A stretch of DNA of 10,009 bases from JBHEKP01 sp041859375. Lineage in GTDB: Bacteria > Hydrogenedentota > Hydrogenedentia > Hydrogenedentales > CAITNO01. The first letter of the stretch is position 1; every line of letters starts with the position of its first letter. The notes below the pieces were generated by a model. The model searched no databases. It was not told where the DNA came from and was given only the letters and a program-made list of their open reading frames with translations. Positions 1-8,500 of the stretch are shown in pieces. The translations under genes and the position numbers were made by a program. The stretch spans positions 1 through 10,009 of the forward strand of contig JBHEKP010000364.1 of NCBI GenBank assembly GCA_041859375.1. Direction: 5' to 3'.

Positions 1-3000
1 TACACCATTAAATACATGCGCAATCCCGCCAATGCGGCGGTGGATCCCAATGACTTTGGTACTGATCCGACGATTATGGACACGCTGACCACCACCATTT
101 CCCAGGACATGGCCTCCGTCTATGACGCATTGATTGCCGGATTGCCTAACGGTCTCAATGAAACGAATGCACTTCGGAGTATCGCATCCGATTTGAACGA
201 CCGTTTCTTCACCACCTATTGGGCGTCGCTGGGCAGTGATGCGTATATCTCCCGTTCACCGGGACAGGCCCCCGGATGGGTTTTCCTGCCCTCAAATCCC
301 CCGGAAAAATACACCACCACCGCAAACACCTCCAAAAACTATTGGCGGGACGGCCTCCTTTACAGCGGCGCTGATTCCGGCGTGGCAACGCGCACCTTTA
401 CGGTGATTGTGCCGGAAGCCACTTATGATGAAACGACAAATTCCGGTGGCAGCCCCTATGACACGGTCTGCGTGGCCTTCCGTGTGAAGCCGAACGTCAA
501 CAACCGTGATTACCGCCTTGCCGTCAACTTCTTCGACTTCTCCCAGGAGCCGGACCACGAGTATGTAGAGCTGGCGAACACGACGGACGACATCATTGAT
601 TTGAGCGGCTGGACGCTGGACGTGGGCATCCCCGACCCGCCGGGCCTCTCGGAGGACTCGCTCATGCGCGATCCCTTCAAGAGCCGCTGGCGTGTTCCGA
701 ATGGCACAAAAATCGCGCCCAAGGGCCACCTGCTGCTGGGCTTCACCGACCGTTGGTATCGGTCTGATAACCCGGTTTCGAATTTGTCGGATCAGAACTT
801 TAAGAAGACTGTTGATCAAGTATCAGATCCATTACTTTCTCCGAGTAATGGAGGCAGTTTTGTCGCACAAGCGCTGTTAGCAAGCATCACACCGCCACCT
901 CCGCCTCAGCAGGCCCCTCCCGCACCAATACCCCCGCCACTTACCAGCCTTAACGGCATCGGTATGGCGGCGGGCACGGCATCGGCCCCGGCGCCGGTGG
1001 AGAACGTGACGGTGCCGCCCATTGCGGACCGGTCTTCGGAGTTGAACGCCGCCCTCGATCCGCTCTACGGCTATCCGCTGGCCGACGAGACGGGCAGCGT
1101 GTTCCGGCGGAACACGCCCTTGGCGGCACCCTTCCCCGAAGTGCCCACCGCGCCGACGCCGAATTATCTTGATTCGGACTACATAGACAACAACGGCGAC
1201 GGCGTGACCTCGGCGCGCTACGCCTATGCGGACCGCCAGCGCGACACCGCCACGGACCATGTGGCGGACGAGGTGCGCACCCACAGCAATCCCCTCGGCA
1301 TTGTGCCGCCGTGGTCGCGCATCGTGCCCATGATCAACGAGGTGCTCTGGTGGGAGGCCCCCGCCACCGAACTGGACAACCCCTATAGCACCCAGGGCAC
1401 GCCCTTCACCCTGCAGGAAATTCGATATGGTTGGCGGTCGGCTGGTGGTGGTCTGGCAGCCGAGATTGATCCCACAACTATCGGACCGGCTTTGGACAGA
1501 CTAGCCCGACTGGTGTTGCAGGGCGGCGTGTTGCCGAACTATCCGGAGCATGACGGGATAGACAATGACGGTGACGGGGGATATGTTGCCAACAGCGGAG
1601 ATCCAAATTTTAGATTGCGTTATATCCCCGGCACTCTCGACAAGGACATGGTGGACAACAATCTTGACGGGCGCGTGGACGAGCGTGGTGAGGATTACCT
1701 CTTGTTGCAGGAGGGGAATCCCCTTGTCAGTGAAGGTGTTGACGAGGGAAATCTCGAAGGGAGTGTGATTGTATCCAAAATTCGTTATGGGGATGCAAGT
1801 ATAGTCCCATTTTTACCGGCTTCTCCCATGAGAAGAACGTACGGTCCCGGTAGTTACGAAGAAGGGATTATGCCTTTTGTCTATATCAACAAGCTGCAAG
1901 CCGAGACCTATGATGTGTTGGGCGATCCCTATCCTGTTTCATATCGCGCATGGACATCAAGGCTTCAGACATCAGAAGAAATATTTGCACCTCCCGTGCC
2001 CCCATATACGGGGAATCAATACAGATTTTTGCCGCAAATGGGTTATCCTGTAATCTACATAAACAATTACCCCAACCCGCCCTATTCTTATTTGCTGATT
2101 GCAAACAGCTACGGTGTTGAGAACACAATAAATGTATCCCACCCAGCCTATCCGTATCCTATTAATATTGGACAGGTTCCTCAGTGGGCTGTGACAACAA
2201 ACACCATTGAGGGAAGGGATGCCACGGTATATTCATCCTTCTCATCCCAGCCGGGGATGTCGCTGACGGACACGCCGGACTGGATCGCCTTTGTGGAGCG
2301 GCGCTGGAACCCGGGCGACTGCGTGAAGGTGACGCTGTACGCCGGGCCGGCCGCGCCGGACAAGGTGGCGGACCAGGCGACGTACCGCGAACTGGACGTG
2401 ACCAACCGCACGGTGGACGACATCGTGCCGTGCCCCTATGAAATCGCCGACTATTTCCCGGTGTCCGTCCCGTACAGCCTTTCCGCGGTGGCCACGGTGA
2501 GCCTGGACCGTTTCCGCGCGTCCTTCTGGTTGCCGGACCAGATGGGTCTGGACTTCTACCGCTCGCTGGAGCGCAAGCACCCGCTGTACGAGGGCGACCG
2601 CTTCGGCACGTCGAACCGCTGGGAGGCGACGGACGGGGCCTATGACGACTGGTCGGACGCGCTGTCCCTCTTCGAGTCCGCCGAGTTCCGGGCGGACACG
2701 CCGTGGCTGAACATGGACAGCGCCACGCCGCATCCGAAGATCCCCGCGTCCACGTCGGGCAATGTGTACGCCGCGCCGGACCAGCAGGCGCGCCTTTTCG
2801 GCCATGCCATGGCGGGCAGCCCGCTGCGCATGAACACGCAGGCGCGCATCTGGGAGAACCCGGAGGACCTGGTGGCGCGGGACGTGCTTGAGGGGAGACT
2901 TTCCGTGACGCCCGAGGGCAACCTCGCGGACCAGTGGGCGCTGATGACCCCGCCGGACGGCAGCCGCCCGCCGCGCCAGTTCCCCGAGCCGGTGGAGACG

Positions 3001-5406
3001 CATGTCGCGCCGGTGTGGAACACGGCGGGCCTCGCCTTTGCGCCGGGCGCGGAGACCATCTCCGGCGAGGACAGCGCGGCGGAGAACCCGGCCTACGCGC
3101 TGCGCCGCGCCGAGGTGCGCAACCGGCCCTACACGGGCGTCGGCAACCTGCTGCGGCTGCCCCTGTTCACCTTTGATCTGGCCCTGAACAAGGCCTACGA
3201 CCTGAGCCCCGACCCGATCACCAGCCCGGTGTACATTCCGCGCATCGCGTCGGCGGCGATCAACACGCGCTACACGCCCGCGCCGCGCACCCGCCCGGCG
3301 CCGAACACCGCCACGCCCCCGCGCTGGTGGCGTCAGGATCTTTCCCTCGTGTCGCCGGTGCTGGCGGGGGCGGGCACGGACTGGCTTTCCGGCCGGGCGC
3401 TCGCGGAGGCGGCGGACTTTGACGCCGTTTCGGAGACGGTGGAGACGCAGCCGGTGGTGCTCACCGTCGGCCAGGCCCAGTTCCGCCAGCTCTGGCCCAC
3501 GCCCGCGTCGCTGCCGCCGCCGCCGAGCGAGAATTTCACGGATTATTACGCGGAATGGCACGCGAGCGGTTCCGTCACGGACACGGCCCCGCACCTGTGG
3601 TCGCCGGTGCTTTTCACCGCGCCCGATCCGGCGAGCCTGGACGACGGCTGGGACATCACCCCGTCGCCGTGGCTGCCCTTCGGCCGGGTGGAGACGACGC
3701 CGTCGGCGCGGCTGGTGTGGGATCCGCCCCTTTCCATGACGGCCCAGGGCGTGCCCCACCTGTTCCGCGAGGAGTTCCTGCGCCAGCCGGTGCTGGGCGC
3801 CGGGCGGGACCTTTTCGCCGGGCAGCCCCCGGCGCTGCTGGCGTCGCGCTGGCCCCTGGAGGAGCGCGCGGTGATGTATGTGAGCCAGCACAACGGCACC
3901 ATGGCCGACGAGACCAACCGCGCCGAGGCGCTCTTCACCTGGGACGCGTCGGACGGGCTCGAAAACGGCACCTACATCGCCTATGTGGCCACCTTCACGC
4001 CGGGCATGGCGCAGGGCATGCTGGCGTCGCAGGGCATGCTCAACCTGGTGGACGCGCGCGGCTCCGCCGTGCCCGCGGGCATGGGCGGGGCGATGCCCCT
4101 GCCCTCCGAGGCGCTGCTGGCCGTGAATTCGGGCGGCGCGGCCGATCCGCGCCTGAACCTCATGGGCAGGCTGGACCCCGAAAGGCCCCACGACGAGGGC
4201 GACGCCCGCTTTGAGTCGGTGCTGGCCCTGGAATTCATCACCGATCCGAACGTGGCGGGCCGCGTGGCGCCGCCGCGCGCGGCGGTCAACGCGCTGCCTT
4301 CGGGCCAGCGCGAGGCCGCGGCCCGCGAGGCGGAGGGCGCGCTGCCCCATCCGCTCGACTGGAACCGGCCCGCGACGGGCGCGGGCGCGCCGGAGCAGAT
4401 GGCGGGCGCGTACCAGGACAACGGCACGGGCCGGATCCTCTACAGCGCCAGCCCCGCCACGCCGTGGCGGCCCCGGCTGGTGCGCGTGACGAACAATTTC
4501 CTTGCGCTGCGCGTGCGCAACCTGGGCGATCCGGGCCAGGCGGCCTGCGTCACCTCGGTGATCCTCGCCCCGGCGCGGCGCACCGCGGGCAAAATCAACG
4601 TGAACACCGCCGAGCCCCGGCAGGTGGTGGAGGGCCAGAATTACGCCGTCTTCACCACGCTCATGGGCGCGCCCGGCCTGGTGAACGCGGCGGCCTACAC
4701 GAACGTGCCCACGGGCACGGCGGGCGTCTACAAGTCCCTGGGCAGCCTGCTGCCCGCGGACTCGCCCGGCGGACTGCCTGAATACACCACCACCGGCCCG
4801 GGCGACCCGAACCTGCTGGATTCCGGCGGCCAGGCGGTGTGGCCCGCGCCGCTGCTGCTGACCGGCGGGAACCCCCTGCCGCCCGCGCCGTCCGCCTCGG
4901 TGTCCATCACCCCGCTGGTGGACGACCCGAACGGCACGGCCTGGACGGGCCTGCACGAGGGCGTGGCCTCCCTGTCGGTGGCGTCCATGCTGCTGGCCAA
5001 CCGGACCGAGCACTGGGACGGCCGGTATTATGAATCCCTCTCGGAACTGGCCGCGGGCGCGGCCGGGAACGGCGAGCTCCGCACAAATCCCCTTCCTAAT
5101 GGTACACTTAACAGGAGAGTTGAATCGTATCCGCTGAGCAACGCCTCCAATCCGGAAACCCGGTTTGACGAGATCGAGGCGCGGCTCGGCCGTCTTTCCA
5201 ACCTGGTGACCACCCGTTCCGACGGCTTCGAGATCCAGGTGTCGGTGCAGGCGGGAAGCGTGGCGGACACGGACGGCGACGGGGTCGCCGACTACCGGAG
5301 CCGGATCAACGCCTCCGAATTTGCGGTCACTGCGGAGTCGCGCGGGCGCATGATATACGAGCGCCGCGCCCGTTCAGATCAGTCCAACCAGGGCAGCGCG
5401 CCCTGA
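1..5406 (+). CDS. Giant lamin-tail-domain protein with GspK-like C-terminal region (5' partial)
   Basis: The frame is already open at base 1 (five codons precede the first ATG at 16) and ends at TGA 5404-5406, so the true start lies upstream. Residues here are numbered by codon from base 1 (1801 residues). In order: a lamin-tail domain at ~171-250 (EYVEL 187-191, LSGW 201-204, GHLLLGF 242-248); a proline-rich linker at 298-313; aspartate-rich calcium-binding-like motifs at 391-401, 518-527, 552-562 and 1756-1764; a fibronectin-like strand with WDASDG at 1314-1319; KINVNTA at 1531-1537; and a C-terminal block with LSNLVTTRSD at 1732-1741 and RGRMIYERRA at 1781-1790. INVNTA followed by a 'SNLVTTRSD...F' segment is typical of GspK/PulK-type minor pseudopilins. 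The protein is several times longer than classical GspK (about 300 residues), so equivalence is not established. The prepilin leader cannot be checked here. The region at ~250-1300 is otherwise unassigned. No enzyme motif was seen. Coding status is secure; the secretion or pilus role is inference. Confidence 0.9.
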   Translation, partial: YTIKYMRNPANAAVDPNDFGTDPTIMDTLTTTISQDMASVYDALIAGLPNGLNETNALRSIASDLNDRFFTTYWASLGSDAYISRSPGQAPGWVFLPSNPPEKYTTTANTSKNYWRDGLLYSGADSGVATRTFTVIVPEATYDETTNSGGSPYDTVCVAFRVKPNVNNRDYRLAVNFFDFSQEPDHEYVELANTTDDIIDLSGWTLDVGIPDPPGLSEDSLMRDPFKSRWRVPNGTKIAPKGHLLLGFTDRWYRSDNPVSNLSDQNFKKTVDQVSDPLLSPSNGGSFVAQALLASITPPPPPQQAPPAPIPPPLTSLNGIGMAAGTASAPAPVENVTVPPIADRSSELNAALDPLYGYPLADETGSVFRRNTPLAAPFPEVPTAPTPNYLDSDYIDNNGDGVTSARYAYADRQRDTATDHVADEVRTHSNPLGIVPPWSRIVPMINEVLWWEAPATELDNPYSTQGTPFTLQEIRYGWRSAGGGLAAEIDPTTIGPALDRLARLVLQGGVLPNYPEHDGIDNDGDGGYVANSGDPNFRLRYIPGTLDKDMVDNNLDGRVDERGEDYLLLQEGNPLVSEGVDEGNLEGSVIVSKIRYGDASIVPFLPASPMRRTYGPGSYEEGIMPFVYINKLQAETYDVLGDPYPVSYRAWTSRLQTSEEIFAPPVPPYTGNQYRFLPQMGYPVIYINNYPNPPYSYLLIANSYGVENTINVSHPAYPYPINIGQVPQWAVTTNTIEGRDATVYSSFSSQPGMSLTDTPDWIAFVERRWNPGDCVKVTLYAGPAAPDKVADQATYRELDVTNRTVDDIVPCPYEIADYFPVSVPYSLSAVATVSLDRFRASFWLPDQMGLDFYRSLERKHPLYEGDRFGTSNRWEATDGAYDDWSDALSLFESAEFRADTPWLNMDSATPHPKIPASTSGNVYAAPDQQARLFGHAMAGSPLRMNTQARIWENPEDLVARDVLEGRLSVTPEGNLADQWALMTPPDGSRPPRQFPEPVETHVAPVWNTAGLAFAPGAETISGEDSAAENPAYALRRAEVRNRPYTGVGNLLRLPLFTFDLALNKAYDLSPDPITSPVYIPRIASAAINTRYTPAPRTRPAPNTATPPRWWRQDLSLVSPVLAGAGTDWLSGRALAEAADFDAVSETVETQPVVLTVGQAQFRQLWPTPASLPPPPSENFTDYYAEWHASGSVTDTAPHLWSPVLFTAPDPASLDDGWDITPSPWLPFGRVETTPSARLVWDPPLSMTAQGVPHLFREEFLRQPVLGAGRDLFAGQPPALLASRWPLEERAVMYVSQHNGTMADETNRAEALFTWDASDGLENGTYIAYVATFTPGMAQGMLASQGMLNLVDARGSAVPAGMGGAMPLPSEALLAVNSGGAADPRLNLMGRLDPERPHDEGDARFESVLALEFITDPNVAGRVAPPRAAVNALPSGQREAAAREAEGALPHPLDWNRPATGAGAPEQMAGAYQDNGTGRILYSASPATPWRPRLVRVTNNFLALRVRNLGDPGQAACVTSVILAPARRTAGKINVNTAEPRQVVEGQNYAVFTTLMGAPGLVNAAAYTNVPTGTAGVYKSLGSLLPADSPGGLPEYTTTGPGDPNLLDSGGQAVWPAPLLLTGGNPLPPAPSASVSITPLVDDPNGTAWTGLHEGVASLSVASMLLANRTEHWDGRYYESLSELAAGAAGNGELRTNPLPNGTLNRRVESYPLSNASNPETRFDEIEARLGRLSNLVTTRSDGFEIQVSVQAGSVADTDGDGVADYRSRINASEFAVTAESRGRMIYERRARSDQSNQGSAP
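511..750 (+). other. Lamin-tail domain (LTD) in the left gene
   Basis: Residues ~171-250 follow the LTD pattern strand by strand. A hydrophobic opening strand (RLAVNFFDF) leads to DHEYVELANTTDD, then the hallmark DLSGWTL turn, then WRVPNGTKIAPKGHLLLG. Bacterial LTDs occur in secreted or surface proteins, often beside calcium-binding or nuclease domains, and are thought to act as beta-sandwich interaction modules. No nuclease or other catalytic domain is attached here. The family call is confident from motif order and spacing. The ligand is unknown. Confidence 0.85.
892..939 (+). other. Proline-rich linker in the left gene
   Basis: Residues 298-313 contain eleven prolines in sixteen positions: a run of five, then PP, P and PPP separated by Q, A and I. 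It follows immediately after a low-GC stretch and separates the lamin-tail domain from the calcium-motif region. It is most simply a rigid extended spacer between folded modules. Nothing suggests a catalytic role. Confidence 0.75.
1171..1686 (+). other. Cluster of three aspartate-rich calcium-binding-like motifs
   Basis: Three short acidic loops occur within about 170 residues: DSDYIDNNGDG (391-401), HDGIDNDGDGG (517-527) and DNNLDGRVDER (552-562). The spacing of Asp/Asn and Gly resembles thrombospondin type-3 and EF-hand/dockerin-like loops, which coordinate Ca2+ through carboxylate oxygens. A fourth copy, DTDGDGVAD, lies at 1756-1764 in the GspK-like C-terminal block. GspK pseudopilins are known to bind calcium, which fits but does not prove a similar role. 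I see no helix pair around each loop, so these are not classical EF-hands. Confidence 0.6.
1420..2240 (+). other. Low-GC island inside the left gene
   Basis: Base composition drops sharply while the reading frame stays open. Hand counts give 27/60 G+C at 1741-1800, 29/60 at 1801-1860 and 78/180 at 2041-2220. By contrast, 39/60 is found at 2281-2340 and 51/60 at 4261-4320. Codons rare elsewhere in the window (ATA, AGA, TTG, AAT, TAT) are common here. The encoded segment is rich in Tyr, Pro and Asn and matches no family I recognise. Recent insertion or replacement by recombination is one explanation. A segment under different selection is another. Confidence 0.65.
4591..5400 (+). other. GspK-like C-terminal region with INVNTA motif
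   Basis: KINVNTA (1531-1537) is followed by EPRQVV, the position where GspK-family proteins carry 'INVNTAPREVL' leading into a helix-hairpin-helix-like segment. About 200 residues later come RFDEIEARLGRLSNLVTTRSD (ending at 1741), then F-E-I-Q-V-S-V-Q, a DTDGDG loop, and EFAVTAESRGRMIYERRA. Ending on a strand that leads into an arginine-rich 'Y-E-R' tail is usual in large GspK-like proteins and in the Verru_Chthon cassette A type. In type II secretion systems GspK sits at the tip of the pseudopilus. This assignment rests on motif recognition and not on an alignment. Confidence 0.5.
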
Positions 5407-5431
5407 TCCCGGGGGAAACCGGGGCGCGGGC

Positions 5432-5438
5432 AAGGAGG
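5432..5438 (+). promoter_or_regulatory. Strong ribosome-binding site for the right gene
   Basis: AAGGAGG lies 8 bases before the ATG at 5447. It is a full match to the anti-Shine-Dalgarno core at good spacing, and it decides the start of the downstream gene over the next in-frame ATG at 5474. The whole intergenic gap is only 40 bases and shows no promoter-like boxes, which supports read-through from the left gene. Confidence 0.9.
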
Positions 5439-5446
5439 TTTCGAGA

Positions 5447-5527
5447 ATGACGAGAGGGTTTGGGTTCAGGGGAATGGTGTGGGTTGCCGCGGCGGCCCTC
5501 GCGCTGCCCGCGTGTCTTGCCTCCGCC
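5447..5527 (+). other. Sec signal peptide of the right gene
   Basis: The first 27 residues have a short basic N-region (R3, R8), a hydrophobic core (VWVAAAALAL) and an A-S-A cleavage site before Q28. A cysteine at 23 in LPAC partly resembles a lipobox, but proline at the -2 position is unusual there and the ASA|Q site is better placed. Export by signal peptidase I is preferred, with lipoprotein processing as the alternative. No twin-arginine motif is present. Confidence 0.85.
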
Positions 5528-8500
5528 CAGAGCGGCGTGTGCATTGCCAGTCCGGGCAACCCCGTGCGGAACGGCGGGTTTGAGGCCGGTTCCGACGGGA
5601 GCTGGTCCGAATTCCCCGCCGGGATCATCACCACGGGCGAATCGCCGCGCTCGGGCTCGTACCATGCCGTCTTTTCCGTGCCGCCCCCCAGCCCCGGCCT
5701 CACCTCGCCTCCGGGCACCAGCGAGCTGCTTTACACCGGCGGCAGTTTCAACCCGCCCCCGGCCGCGCTGAAGGAAACACTCTCCTGGACCGACGCGGTG
5801 CCCCTGGCCGACATGGTCTACCCCGTGCGGCTGTTCCAGCCGGTGGGGTCCACGATCACGGGAACCTACGAGCAGCGCCTGAAATACACCCCCACGGCGG
5901 TGCTGCCGGGGGTTTTCTGGCTCCAAGTGTGGGTGTACATTCCCAAGCACAACCCCGGCGACTCGCTGAACGTCTTCGTCGGCGGTGTCGGGCCTGTGGA
6001 AATCGAGGTCGGCGGCGCCGTCTATCCCGGCGGATGGGTCGACTCGATTTCGGCCACCTGCGCCTCCCAGTTTGCGGTGCTGAACTTCCAGGTGGGCGGC
6101 GCGGGCCCCGGCACGCCCATCGAGCTGGTGGGCCGGTTCAACGCGGACCTGCCCGACCCCACCATCATGCTTGTCAAGGCCTTTGAGGGCAGCCCCGTGT
6201 CGGTTATCAACCCCCTCACCGTGCCGCCGGGATCCCCGTCCATCGGGCTGGCGGACGTGGCCCCCACGGTGCTGCCGCCGGGCATTCCCGCCCTGCTCGA
6301 CCCGAACCTGCCCCCCTACGGGCAGGTGCTGCGCCTGGGCGGCATCGGCTTCCCCTGGCTCCAGTATGAGGTGAAGACGGCGAACCCCAACCCCGCCGAC
6401 TCCATACGGGTGTACCTCGGCGGCACCTCCGTGATGACCACCATGGCGGGAAGTGTCACGCCGAACGTGTGCACCCCGCAGGTTGTCGCGCCTGGATTGG
6501 CGGTGAACGCGGGCGACAACCTTGCCTTCGAGGTGGTGTATCCCGGCGGGAACGTGCCCCCCCACGCGAATTTCAGCATAGACAACGTGCTGCTCACCCA
6601 GATGGCCCAGTGGTTTGAGACGATCAACCCGGCCTACCCCTACGCCGCCACGGCGAACCTGGTGACCAACGCCGACTTTGAGGGCGGCAGCGCGGGCTGG
6701 TCGCTGGAGTCCGTCGCCACGCCCGGCTACTCCTTCGACCTGTCCGAATATTTCCGGAGCGGGCCGGAGGCCTGCCTGGGCTCGGCGGCGATCTTCCCCT
6801 TCAAGACGGTTCCCGTCTGGTTCTACGCGTGGGTGAAGGTGCCGGCCTACGGCGCCACCATGGACACGCTGGTGCTGAACGTGACGGGCGGCGCGCCCGC
6901 GAAAACCTTCCCCATCGTCAACAACGCGAACTACAACAGTTTCACCGCCTGGACCCGGGTGGAATTCGACATTTCGGAATTCGGCGGCAACCCCGCCACC
7001 TTCGAGTTTGTGTCCAACACCCTCACCGATCTGGCCACCCCGACCATCATGCTCCTGGCCGGGGCCGAGAAGCCGCGCACCACCAAGCTGGTGTCCGCGC
7101 CGGAATTCCCCGTGACGGTGGACCAGATGACCGCCGACCAGATGGGCCTCCCGGCGGGCAGCATCATGCCCCTGGTGAACACCACCACCACCCAGACCTC
7201 GTTTTTCAACGACCAGATTGGGGTGTTCGGCGGCAAGTGCTGGCCGCAGTTGAAATGGAGCGCGAAGACCCAGGAGAACGGCGACGCCGCCGACAAGATT
7301 GATCTGATCTACGACGGCACGTCGCTGTGGAGCGCCACGCCCTCCGACCTCAGTTCCGTCTGCGGCGGGTTTTCCCTGCCCCGCGCGCCGCTCCCGTCCA
7401 ATTCGGGCAGCCTGCGCCTCCGCGCCGCCATCGCCCCGGCGGTGTCCCCCGATCTCGGCACCCACTTCATCGTGGACGACATCTGCCTGAGCTACATGTG
7501 CGACCAGCTTGAGGCGCTCGACCCGGCGTGGGCGCCGTGCAACTGGAACGTGGTGAAGAACGGCAACTTCACCAACGGCTCCACCGACTGGCAGTCGCGC
7601 ATGCCCTGGGAGCCGTCCGAGGAAATCGTGTCCTCCATGGCCTTTTGCGCCGCGCCGCCCGCGGCGGTGTTCAAGCCGCTGCCGGCCCAGCCGAAGACCT
7701 ATGTCACGCTGGAGCAGGGCGGCGTTGTCCTGCCCGACATTTCGGGCGACCTCCAGTTTTTTGTGCGGGCCATCGGCCCGGTGGACGACCAGGACGAGCT
7801 GCGCTGGGAGGTGCGGGGCACCTCCACCACCCATGCGGGCAGCGTGAAGGCGAACGACCCCGCGCTGGCCACGGACAAGGGCTACCTGGTGACCGTGTCC
7901 GACATGGCCCTGGACACGGTGACCGTCAAGTTTGAGGCGGGCATCATCGCGCGGACCGGCGGCGCGAAATTCGCCGTGGACGACGTGTGCGTCCTCGACA
8001 CGTCCCTCATCGGCGGCGAGCCCACCGCGGACTGCTCCGTCACGCCCGTGCTGGCGGGCAGGGGCGGCGTGGTGACCATCACCGTCAACACGCAGAACCT
8101 GGACCTGACCGGGCAGCCCGCGTTCCTGCGGCTGGTGCCCCAGGAGCCCTACGCGGGCATCCCCGGCGACGTGGACACGGCCCGCTACCACATCGAAATC
8201 CCCGTGACCACCGAGATGCTGAACGGCACGACCGACACCATCACCGCCACGGCCCGCTTTGACAACACCATCAACCCGTCCAAGGACGGGTTCCCCATCT
8301 GCACCGACGGCCAGATGACCGTGTGGCTTGTGGCGGAGGCGGAGTCCTTCAAGAAGCAGCTCTGCTCCTTCCTGGTGGACACGACGCCGCCGCAGCTCTA
8401 CATCAGCGAAAGCCCCGCCGCGGTGAAGAACGACGCCACGGCGATGGCGCCTTCGGTGAGCGGCAACGACACGCTCACGGCGGGCGACGGACCGACCGGC

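Noticed and set aside
61..87. DPTIM in the left gene, also found in the right gene's jelly-roll domains
   Set aside because: The surrounding residues do not match and the left copy is not at the end of a jelly-roll strand, so the shared five residues look coincidental.
3419..4489. Several overlapping + strand frames (e.g. 3555-4214 and 4211-4489)
   Set aside because: All lie within the left gene in another frame, with Arg/Ala/Gly-rich translations and no ribosome-binding site or domain. They are GC-bias shadows.
2242..5013. Antisense open frame of 923 codons
   Set aside because: It lies wholly inside the left gene, has the same Arg/His/Gly-rich shadow composition, and shows no recognisable motif. 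It starts exactly where the low-GC island ends, as expected for a GC-bias artefact.
5408..5423. Small hairpin CCCGG-GGGAAA-CCGGG just after the left stop codon
   Set aside because: The stem is only 5 bp and no T-tract follows, so it is not a credible intrinsic terminator. Such matches are frequent in GC-rich DNA.
5507..5518. Lipobox-like LPAC in the right gene's leader
   Set aside because: Proline at the -2 position is unusual in a lipobox, and a well-placed ASA|Q signal peptidase I site follows four residues later. It is kept only as an alternative.
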